Notes under the pieces: generated by a model | What the model was told of the DNA's origin: nothing | What the model saw: the letters and a program-made list of their open reading frames with translations, nothing else | The model's database searches: none | In this document: one piece after another, positions 49,312 through 56,519 of the stretch | Layout of the letters: the number at the start of each line of letters is the position of its first letter | Numbering within the stretch: the stretch's first letter is position 1 | Translations under genes and position numbers: made by a program | DNA from: Bradyrhizobium iriomotense | GTDB lineage: Bacteria; Pseudomonadota; Alphaproteobacteria; Rhizobiales; Xanthobacteraceae | Length of the DNA: 61,824 bases | Assembly: GCF_030160715.1 (NCBI RefSeq) | Contig: NZ_BSOW01000044.1 | Span: forward strand, 1-61,824 | Direction: 5' to 3'

Positions 49312-49989
49312 ATGAGCACATTGCTCGAACACGTGATGGCGCCTGAGGTCAGGCCGTTCGCGATCGCGGCGGCCATGATCGTCATTCTCGGCTCGGTCGA
49401 AGTCGTCTTGATGCTGATCGGGGCTTCCTTAAGCGAGATTCTCGGCATCGCGGTCGACTTCGGCCACGGTCACCCCAGCGACAGCGGCGTCGTCAACGCC
49501 ATCTCCTGGATCAATCTCGGCGGCGTGCCGCTGTTGATCTTCATCCTGCTGCTGCTCGGCGCCTTCTCCATCACCGGCTTCCTGATCCAGGATATCGCGC
49601 GGCTGGTGGCCGGGCCCTTGCCGGCGAGCATCGCCTCGATCGGCGCGCTCGCCGCGTCCATCCCGCTGGTGCGCGTCTCCTCGGGCTTCATCGCAAGGAT
49701 GATTCCCAAGGACGAAAGCTACGCGGTCGGCCTCGGCGATCTCGTCGGTCGTGTCGGTGAGGTCGTGATCGGTCCTCTCGATCAGGGACCGCCGGGCCGC
49801 GTCAGCGTCGCCGATGTCCATGGCAACCGGCATTTCGTCATGGCGGTCGCGGCGCTGGATTCGGCACCTCTGCCGCAGGGAACCCTTGTCCTGCTCGTCG
49901 ACCGCGTCGGCACCCGCTTCGTGGCGGTGAAAGCCGACGATGAACTCAAACCATCCAAATCCACTCTAAGCAATCAGCAAAGCATTTAG
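49312..49989 (+). CDS. YqiJ-like OB-fold membrane protein
   Basis: The product has 225 aa. Two or three N-terminal helices (FAIAAAMIVILGSVEVVLML, LLIFILLLLGAFSITGFLIQ) precede a C-terminal beta-rich OB domain (VGEVVIGPLDQGPPGRVSVA, then VLLVDRVGTRFVAV). This is the layout of YqiJ/NfeD-type partners of flotillins, which help assemble membrane microdomains. It starts 10 bases after the fusion gene and ends 11 bases before the flotillin gene, so the three are one operon. Confidence 0.8.
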   Translation: MSTLLEHVMAPEVRPFAIAAAMIVILGSVEVVLMLIGASLSEILGIAVDFGHGHPSDSGVVNAISWINLGGVPLLIFILLLLGAFSITGFLIQDIARLVAGPLPASIASIGALAASIPLVRVSSGFIARMIPKDESYAVGLGDLVGRVGEVVIGPLDQGPPGRVSVADVHGNRHFVMAVAALDSAPLPQGTLVLLVDRVGTRFVAVKADDELKPSKSTLSNQQSI

Positions 49990-50000
49990 CGGAGAGACCT

Positions 50001-51704
50001 ATGTTCGACATCGCAGTCCCGGCCATGATCGGCGTAGCGCTGATCGTCGTCCTGGGCATCGTTTTCACCATCCTGTACAAGCGAGCCACACGCGACGAGG
50101 CGTTCGTCCGCACTGGCCTCGGTGGCAAGAAGGTCGTGCTCGACGGCGGCGCCATGATCCTGCCGATCTTCCACTCCTATGCCAGCGTCAACCTGAAGAC
50201 GCTGCGGCTCACGGTCGAGCGCAAGGAGCGGGAATCGCTGATCACGAAGGACCGGCTCCGCGTCGACATCGTCGCCGAATTCTACGTCCGCGTTCGCCCG
50301 GATGATGAGAGCATTGCGCTCGCAAGCCAGACATTGGGCGCACTGACCAATGACGCCGAAGCCTTGCGTAATCAGGTCGAAGCCAAGTTCGTCGACGGCC
50401 TGCGGTCTGTGGCGGCCACCATGACCATCCTGGAATTGCAGGAGAAGCGCAGCGATTTCGTCAAGCACGTGCAGGCGACCGTCGAATCCGACGTCAAATC
50501 CAACGGACTTGAACTGGAGTCGGTGTCATTGACGAAACTCGACCAGACCGACGTCAAGTTCTTCAACCCGGAAAACTTCTTCGACGCGGAGGGTCTTACC
50601 CAGCTCAAGACCATCACCGAGACCCGCCGGCGCGACCGCAACGCCATCGTGCGCGACAACGAGGTGGCGATCGCGCAAAAGGACCTCGAGGCGCGGCAGC
50701 AGACCCTCGGGATCGAGCGGACCAAGAAGGAGGCCGAGCTCTCGCAGGAGCGCGACATCGCCAACAAGACGGCAAGCACGCGTGCCGAAGTAGCCACCGC
50801 GACACAGACCGCGCGCCTGACCGAGGAGAATGCCCGTATCGACACCGATCGTGCGGTCGCCGAGAAAGAGGCCGGCGCCAAGCAGATCAAGGAAACGGCG
50901 GTGATCGAATCCGATCTCGCGATCAACAAGCGCAAGACCGACGCGCAGCGCGAGATCCAGATCGCAACGCAGGAGAACGAGATCCAGATCGCCGCGAAGA
51001 GCAAGCAGACCTCCGAAGCCGTTGCCGAAGCCAAGACGGCGGAAGCCGTGGCGGTGTCCGCGGAGGAAAAGGTCGTGACCGCGCGCGCGGTCGAGGTCGC
51101 CGACCGCGCCCGCCTGACCCAGGTGCTCGCCGCGCGCACCGAGGCCGAGCGCAAATCGACCGAGCTGATCGTCGCGGCGGAAGCCGAGAAGAAGGCGGCG
51201 CTCGACCGCGCCGAGGCCACCAAGACGCTCGCGAGCGCGGAAGCCGAGGCCAACAAGATCAAGGCGGTCGGCGTCAAGAACATCGGTGAAGCCGAGGCCG
51301 CCGTGATCACCATGAAGAACGAGGCGCAGAACAAGCTCGGCAGCAACGTCATCGATTTCGAGATCGCCAAGAAGCGGATCGAGATGACGCCATCGGCGCT
51401 CGCCGAGATGGTGAAGCCGATCGCCAACATCAAGGACGTCCGCATCCTGCACACCGGCGGCGCGTTCGGCGGCAACGGCGCAAACGGCAGCAATGCCGGC
51501 TTCGGCGAAGGTCTCGCCGGCGAGCTCTTGAAGGTGCATGCACTGCGGCCGATGATCGACGAGATCCTGCGCCAGAGCGGTTTTGCCCCGGGTGAGGATC
51601 CCGTGAAGGCGCTGGTCGGCGCCGTCACCGGCAAGAGCAATGGTGCCGCTGTCGAGGTTGCCGCGAGTGTGCCAGCGCCTCAGAAAACCGACGCCGCAGA
51701 GTAG
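50001..51704 (+). CDS. Flotillin family protein (YqiK-like, SPFH domain)
   Basis: The product has 567 aa with GGAGAG before the ATG. A single N-terminal membrane helix (MIGVALIVVLGIVFTILY) is followed by the SPFH/band-7 domain (about residues 40-210, with DRLRVDIVAEFYVRVRP). A long Ala/Glu/Lys-rich coiled coil (about 215-460) and a Gly/Asn-rich tail with AFGGNGANGSNAGFG complete it. It is complete and of normal length. Flotillins scaffold lipid microdomains; here the PspA and OB-fold partners suggest an envelope-integrity role. Confidence 0.92.
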   Translation: MFDIAVPAMIGVALIVVLGIVFTILYKRATRDEAFVRTGLGGKKVVLDGGAMILPIFHSYASVNLKTLRLTVERKERESLITKDRLRVDIVAEFYVRVRPDDESIALASQTLGALTNDAEALRNQVEAKFVDGLRSVAATMTILELQEKRSDFVKHVQATVESDVKSNGLELESVSLTKLDQTDVKFFNPENFFDAEGLTQLKTITETRRRDRNAIVRDNEVAIAQKDLEARQQTLGIERTKKEAELSQERDIANKTASTRAEVATATQTARLTEENARIDTDRAVAEKEAGAKQIKETAVIESDLAINKRKTDAQREIQIATQENEIQIAAKSKQTSEAVAEAKTAEAVAVSAEEKVVTARAVEVADRARLTQVLAARTEAERKSTELIVAAEAEKKAALDRAEATKTLASAEAEANKIKAVGVKNIGEAEAAVITMKNEAQNKLGSNVIDFEIAKKRIEMTPSALAEMVKPIANIKDVRILHTGGAFGGNGANGSNAGFGEGLAGELLKVHALRPMIDEILRQSGFAPGEDPVKALVGAVTGKSNGAAVEVAASVPAPQKTDAAE

Positions 51705-51932
51705 GCTGTGAATGCGTCGGCTATGAATGCCCATTCATTGCTGGCGCGAGCCCTAGTCGATAAGAACAGGCCGTACGCTTCTCGCGTGGCGTACCGTTCC
51801 GGAGTGCAGGTCGATCGTGTGTTGAGCCTTTCGATCGCTCTCCGAACGAAACCTGGAGGCAACGCCATTGGTTGCCCCGGCACCTGCGCCCGACGTGCAG
51901 GCGCCGGATGTTCTTTTGATCGGGGCTCTCTC

Positions 51933-52301
51933 ATGAAGTATTTTCTTGCTGCACTCATTGCGCTCGGTCTCTCGGTCGCAGCCGTGCCGTCGCAGGCCGC
52001 GGATTCCCGCAACGTCTCCGTCGTCAACGAGACCGGCTACGCCATCAAGTTTCTCGGCTTCAATTCACCGGACGATGGTCTGGACGAATGGGACAACGAA
52101 CTCGACAAGGTCTTGCAGAACCAGGCGAGTACTTATGTCGAGTTCGACGACGACGATGAAGGATGCGTCTGGAACATCCGCGTCGACTGGCAGAACTACA
52201 ACGAGGCCGTGCTGTGGAAGAACGTCAACCTCTGCAAGTTCAACGTGCTGAGGCTGCGCTACGACCCCGGCACCAAGACGACCTCGTTCGTCGCGGAGTG
52301 A
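51933..52301 (+). CDS. Small secreted protein, function unknown
   Basis: The product has 122 aa from ATG 51933; the open frame reaches 51708 but the upstream part is not coding-like. There is a signal peptide (MKYFLAALIALGLSVAAVPS, cleavage after AQA). The mature part begins DSRNVSVVNETGYAIKFLGF and is beta-rich with an acidic patch (EFDDDDEG) and two cysteines. The pattern VVNxTGxxIxxL occurs in small periplasmic proteins of unknown function. It lies 228 bases after the flotillin gene and is probably a separate unit. Confidence 0.75.
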   Translation: MKYFLAALIALGLSVAAVPSQAADSRNVSVVNETGYAIKFLGFNSPDDGLDEWDNELDKVLQNQASTYVEFDDDDEGCVWNIRVDWQNYNEAVLWKNVNLCKFNVLRLRYDPGTKTTSFVAE

Positions 52302-52453
52302 GTAACTGATCGCAAATTCGCCAACGCCTGTGACCGGGCAGAGGAGGGGTGTATGCTCTTCCTCACACAGGTGCGGAATGTGACGAATTCGTCCTTTGCA
52401 AGCGCCGGAGGCTTTGTTATACGCAGCCCCGCGCGAACGCAGGTTCGCCCTTT

Positions 52454-52528
52454 TCCTCGGTAGCTCAGCGGTAGAGCATCCGACTGTTAATCGGATGGTC
52501 GCTGGTTCGAATCCAGCCCGGGGAGCCA
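52454..52528 (+). tRNA. tRNA-Asn (anticodon GUU)
   Basis: This 75-nt cloverleaf has CCA encoded. Acceptor TCCTCGG pairs with CCGGGGA (one T-G pair), the discriminator is G, and the anticodon loop is CTGTTAA (anticodon GTT) on stem TCCGA / TCGGA. The T-arm is GCTGG TTCGAAT CCAGC. Confidence 0.95.
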
Positions 52529-52682
52529 AATTTATCATCAAATTCAATATCTTGCCGCGCGCTCCTGTGAGCCGTTCACGCGGTCGTGCACATCGTCTGC
52601 CGCGACGACATCGGAACGACGCCAAATCGACTCAATTGAAATCGAGGTTCCCTGACGCCGGGCTTACGCGGAGCTGATTCCG

Positions 52683-52862
52683 ATGCCGAACGTTCAGGTC
52701 GACCATTCCCAAATGGCCCCCTCGATTCTGCCCAACGACATCCCCGATCTCAGCGACGACGAATGTCTCGCGCTGCTCGCGCGTGCGGTCGAGGCACGCG
52801 ATTCGACCCGGCTCGACGAAGTCGCAGCCTTGATCGGCCGGCTCGCCGTCGCGATCGAATAG
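52683..52862 (+). CDS. 59-residue hypothetical protein
   Basis: The ATG at 52683 has GGAG about nine bases upstream. It begins MPNVQVDHSQMAPSILPNDI and continues with an acidic helical domain (DLSDDECLALLARAVEARDS, then LDEVAALIGRLAVAIE). It is soluble and helical. No family is recognised; it resembles other short orphan genes of the group. Confidence 0.58.
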   Translation: MPNVQVDHSQMAPSILPNDIPDLSDDECLALLARAVEARDSTRLDEVAALIGRLAVAIE

Positions 52863-53001
52863 GGCGCAAGGCGTCAACCCTGTGTGACGGGGCCCGAGGC
52901 TGCCCGCCTTCGGGTAATCGTCGTGTTGCGTTTTGGCGGGGCATGTTCCAAAGATGCCGTCACGTTTTCCCGCGGCGCCGTCCGCATTCCAGGGTTCCCC
53001 A

Positions 53002-53667
53002 ATGTCCGGTTTTGCGACCGCGCGCCAAAAGATGGTCGATGGCCAGGTGCGCACCAGTGACGTCACCGATCGCCGCATCCTCGATGCCATGCTCGCGGTT
53101 CCCCGCGAGGCTTTCGTGCCCGCAAGCCGGCAGGCGCTGGCCTATCTCGACCTCGATCTCGACGTGGCCGAAGGCGGATCGGCCAAGCGGTATCTGATCA
53201 AGCCAGCGCTCACCGCCAAGCTGCTTCAGGCGGCCGAGATCGGCGAGGCTGATCATGTCCTGGTGGTCGGCTGCGCCACCGGTTACGTCGCGGCCCTTGC
53301 CGCCAGGCTCGCTGCGCAGGTCACGGCTACCGAAAGCGATTCGGCACTTGCCGCAAAGGCGAAGAGCAATCTGGCCGCCCTGGGATTTGCGAACGTGGCG
53401 TGCGCAGCGGCGCCCTGCGCGGATGGGGACCCGGCGGCCGCTCCGTACGATGTGATCATCGTGAACGGGGCGACCGAAGTGACGCCCAGCACGCTCTTCG
53501 AGCAGCTCAAGGAGGGTGGGCGGCTGATCGGCGTGTCGGCCGAGACGACGCCCCAGCGGGCCATGATCGTGACCCGCGCCCACGGCGAATTTGGCCACCG
53601 TGCACTGTTCGACGCGGCAGCCCCGGTGCTTCCGGGCCTCACGCGGGCACCCGCCTTCGTCTTTTGA
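53002..53667 (+). CDS. Protein-L-isoaspartate O-methyltransferase-like protein
   Basis: The product has 221 aa from ATG 53002. The PCMT pattern is seen: MVDGQVRTSDVTDRRILDAM, PREAFVP, then the Rossmann core. The SAM-binding motif I reads HVLVVGCATGYVAALAA, where a LEIGTGSGY-type loop is usual, and the segment before it is shortened. Activity as an isoaspartyl repair enzyme is therefore not assured. The gene sits just upstream of tolC, a placement common in alphaproteobacteria. Confidence 0.82.
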   Translation: MSGFATARQKMVDGQVRTSDVTDRRILDAMLAVPREAFVPASRQALAYLDLDLDVAEGGSAKRYLIKPALTAKLLQAAEIGEADHVLVVGCATGYVAALAARLAAQVTATESDSALAAKAKSNLAALGFANVACAAAPCADGDPAAAPYDVIIVNGATEVTPSTLFEQLKEGGRLIGVSAETTPQRAMIVTRAHGEFGHRALFDAAAPVLPGLTRAPAFVF

Positions 53668-53845
53668 CGGTGGAACCCGTTAAAAATACCGTTCTGAATC
53701 AGAAGTGTGGCAGGGATGCTGCACGTGAAGAGTTTCCGCTTCGAACAACCGTCAGGTAGTTCCGTCCGGCCGGTCCGCGTCCTATGGTAGGGCGGGGGCA
53801 ACGACTCTCTGTCACCCGGCTCGCGGGCACGAGCCGGCGATAAGA

Positions 53846-55270
53846 ATGAAACGGAATTTCTGGATGCATGGGGTGAAGCTCTTCACCGGAGCTGCGGTTT
53901 CGGTCCTCCTGATGGCGCTCGCCGGGCAGTCGCCTGCCTTGGCTGAGACGATCGAAGGCGCATTGGTGCGCGCCTATCAGGACAATCCGCAGCTCAACGC
54001 GCAGCGCGCATTTGTCCGCACGACAGACGAAAACGTGCCCCAAGCATTGTCGGGCTATCGGCCCAAAGTCTCGCTGAGTGCGAGCGCCGGCGTTCAATAC
54101 TTACACACCGACTCGACGGCGGCCAGTGGATCTGGCCGTGTGATACACCAGATCCTAAGTGGCAATAATGCACCGCGTGCGGCCGGGCTCACCGTGTCCC
54201 AGACGCTGTTCAACGGCAACCAGACCGCTAACCGGACCCGGGCCGCGGAGAATCAGGTTTCTGGCGCTCGCGAGGGATTGCGCAATCTCGAGCAGCAGGT
54301 GCTGTTCTCGGCAGCGCAGGCCTATATGGACTACCTGCGTGATTCGGCGACGGTCGAGGTCAACAAGAGCAACGTGCGCGTGCTCGAGCAGACGCTGAAG
54401 CAGACGCGAGACCGCTTCAACGTCGGCGAAGTCACCCGCACCGACGTGGCACAGTCCGAGGCACAACTGGCCGCGGGTCGCACCCTCGAGCAGCAGTCCG
54501 AGGCCACGCTGACGGCGACACGCGCGAACTATCGGCGCATCATCGGCAACGAGCCCGTCAATCTCGCGCCCGGCTCGCCGGTGGATCGCTTGCTCCCGCA
54601 ATCGCTGCCAAAAGCGGTCGAGCTCTCGCTCATCGAAAACCCGACGGTGACGGCGGCGATGTACGGCATCGATGTTGCGTTCATGAACGTCAAAGTGAAC
54701 GAAGGCGCGCTGCTGCCGACGCTCTCGCTCCAAGCCTCGGTCAATCAATCCTATGAGCAAACTCTGATCACTCCAAGCTCGTTCAACGCTGCCGCGATCG
54801 CACAGGCCTCGATGCCACTGTATCAAGGCGGCGCAGAATATTCGCTGATCAGGCAGTCCAAGGAGACGCTGGCGCAGCAGCGCCTCACGCTCGATCAAAC
54901 GCGCGACCAGGCTCGGTCCGACACCGTATCGGCCTGGGGCCAGCTCGAAGCGTCCAAGGCGCAGGTGCAATCGGCGCAGGCCCAGGTGACGGCATCCGAG
55001 ATCGCACTGAACGGTGTGCGCGAGGAGGCGAAGGCCGGCCAGCGCACCACGCTCGACGTCCTCAACGCACAGCAGGCACTGGTCAACGCCCGCATCAATC
55101 TCGTGAACGCGCAGCACGATCGCGTCGTGAACTCCTATCGCGTTCTCAGCTCGGTCGGCCGCCTGTCGCCGATCGTGCTCGGCCTGAAGACCAACGTCTA
55201 CGATGCCAGCGTGCACTACCAGCAGGTGCGCGATAGCTGGGTCGGCGTGCGCACGCCCGACGGACGCTGA
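53846..55270 (+). CDS. tolC: TolC family outer-membrane channel
   Basis: This outer-membrane exit duct serves type I secretion and efflux pumps. It has 474 aa from ATG 53846. A signal peptide (a hydrophobic stretch ending ALAET near residue 33) precedes two structurally repeated helix/strand units, with AYQDNPQLNAQRAFVRTTDE at the start of the barrel and FNVGEVTRTDVAQSEAQLAA and GQRTTLDVLNAQQALVNARI in equivalent places. It has no lipobox, unlike the channel at 34659. The gene order pcm-like, tolC, popZ, valS is conserved in the group. Confidence 0.93.
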   Translation: MKRNFWMHGVKLFTGAAVSVLLMALAGQSPALAETIEGALVRAYQDNPQLNAQRAFVRTTDENVPQALSGYRPKVSLSASAGVQYLHTDSTAASGSGRVIHQILSGNNAPRAAGLTVSQTLFNGNQTANRTRAAENQVSGAREGLRNLEQQVLFSAAQAYMDYLRDSATVEVNKSNVRVLEQTLKQTRDRFNVGEVTRTDVAQSEAQLAAGRTLEQQSEATLTATRANYRRIIGNEPVNLAPGSPVDRLLPQSLPKAVELSLIENPTVTAAMYGIDVAFMNVKVNEGALLPTLSLQASVNQSYEQTLITPSSFNAAAIAQASMPLYQGGAEYSLIRQSKETLAQQRLTLDQTRDQARSDTVSAWGQLEASKAQVQSAQAQVTASEIALNGVREEAKAGQRTTLDVLNAQQALVNARINLVNAQHDRVVNSYRVLSSVGRLSPIVLGLKTNVYDASVHYQQVRDSWVGVRTPDGR

Positions 55271-55594
55271 TCTCCGCAACGAGGTCGGCGTCGTCCAAGA
55301 GCGATGCCGACCTGCGATACCGACCCGCGGTTTGCTTGCAATCATCAAACGCCCTGACATAGCCTTTCACTGAGGTGAGGGCGCGATTCGCATCGCACCT
55401 CCTGTTGTTTGCGTACGGCTTCGGTGAAGTGGGCAGGGGACGCACCGCCGCGCGATGAGTCGCAATCGCCTTGACTTGGGGACAAGTCGGGCTGTCGCGG
55501 CGAAAATCTCGAGCCACCTGTTCGGAACCGGCCAATCCTGTCGTGCTTGGTGTAAAACAACGCATGCGAGGGCGTTGATCATGTGGAGTCGGAG
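55271..55594. other. Intergenic region between tolC and popZ
   Basis: No gene is supported; the open minus frames are shadows. The popZ ribosome site GGAG is at 55585-55588. A promoter for popZ is presumably here but could not be assigned. Confidence 0.4.
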
Positions 55595-56362
55595 ATGACG
55601 CAGCCTGCAAAGGTCCAAGAGCCCTCGATGGAGGAGATTCTGGCCTCGATCCGGCGCATCATTGCCGACGATGAGGCCAAGCCTCCGCTGGCCGAGAAGG
55701 CCGCTGAACCCGCCAGGCCCGCAGCCGCGCCGGCGCCCAAGCCGGCCGCGATGAATGACATTCCGCCGTCCAAGATCGCGCCGGCAAAGCCCGCCGCCGA
55801 AAAACCTGCTGCGCCACCAGCGGCTGCAAAGCCTGCGGCTCCGCCGCCGCCAGCACCGGCCGCAAGCAACAACCAGGACGATATCGACGCGCTGCTGGCG
55901 GGGCTGGACGAGGCGACCCCCGCGCCCGAGATGCGGGCACCGGAACCCGAGCCCGAACCCGACGTGCTCGAGCTGACGGACGAGATGGCGGTGGAAACGC
56001 CAGCGCCTCCGCCACCGAGCTTTCGCAAGGTCGAGCCGGGCGATGATATCGAATTCGCCGAAGCCGCGGCGCCGCCGTCCCGGTCGGCTCCTCCGCCACC
56101 GTCCTACCAGCCGGTCGATTTCAACGCGCCGCCGCTGCCGCCGCAGCAGCCGATCCTGGCGCAGACGACGATCTCGGCCGTCGAATCCGCCTTCAATTCC
56201 CTGGCCCATACCGTCCTGAGCTCGAATGCGCGGACGCTGGAGGATCTGGTCAAGGAGATGCTGCGGCCGATGCTGAAATCCTGGCTCGACGACAACCTGC
56301 CGGGCCTCGTTGAACGCATCGTGAAGGCGGAAATCGAGCGGGTCTCGCGCGGCGGCCGGTAA
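55595..56362 (+). CDS. popZ: Polar organizing protein PopZ-like (DUF2497)
   Basis: This scaffold self-assembles at the cell pole and tethers chromosome and cell-cycle proteins in alphaproteobacteria. It has 255 aa from ATG 55595, six bases after GGAG; GTG 55583 would be too early. The N-terminal conserved helix is MEEILASIRRIIADDE (residues 12-27). A long Pro/Ala/Glu-rich disordered spacer follows, then the C-terminal oligomerisation helices (TLEDLVKEMLRPMLKSWLDD, NLPGLVERIVKAEIERVS). The layout matches PopZ, and its place before valS is conserved. Confidence 0.9.
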   Translation: MTQPAKVQEPSMEEILASIRRIIADDEAKPPLAEKAAEPARPAAAPAPKPAAMNDIPPSKIAPAKPAAEKPAAPPAAAKPAAPPPPAPAASNNQDDIDALLAGLDEATPAPEMRAPEPEPEPDVLELTDEMAVETPAPPPPSFRKVEPGDDIEFAEAAAPPSRSAPPPPSYQPVDFNAPPLPPQQPILAQTTISAVESAFNSLAHTVLSSNARTLEDLVKEMLRPMLKSWLDDNLPGLVERIVKAEIERVSRGGR

Positions 56363-56519
56363 GGCCCCCGGCCGCGCGGTCCTGATAAAGCCCAGCTTTT
56401 ATGTCCCATTCGGCCTGGTGACCGGGCCGGAAAGCCGCTTTGCCGCCGGGCTTTCCATAAACCATTCCGTTGACACTTTCCGTTGACTTGGCCCCCGTGC
56501 ACGGCTTTTTAGCAGCCCC

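Noticed and set aside
51708..51932. N-terminal extension of the 51933 secreted protein
   Set aside because: The ATG at 51933 starts a textbook signal peptide; the upstream 75 residues are not protein-like.
52065..52625. Minus-strand ORF containing RAGFEPATIRLTVGCSTAEL
   Set aside because: This peptide is the antisense translation of tRNA-Asn, a well-known false protein call.
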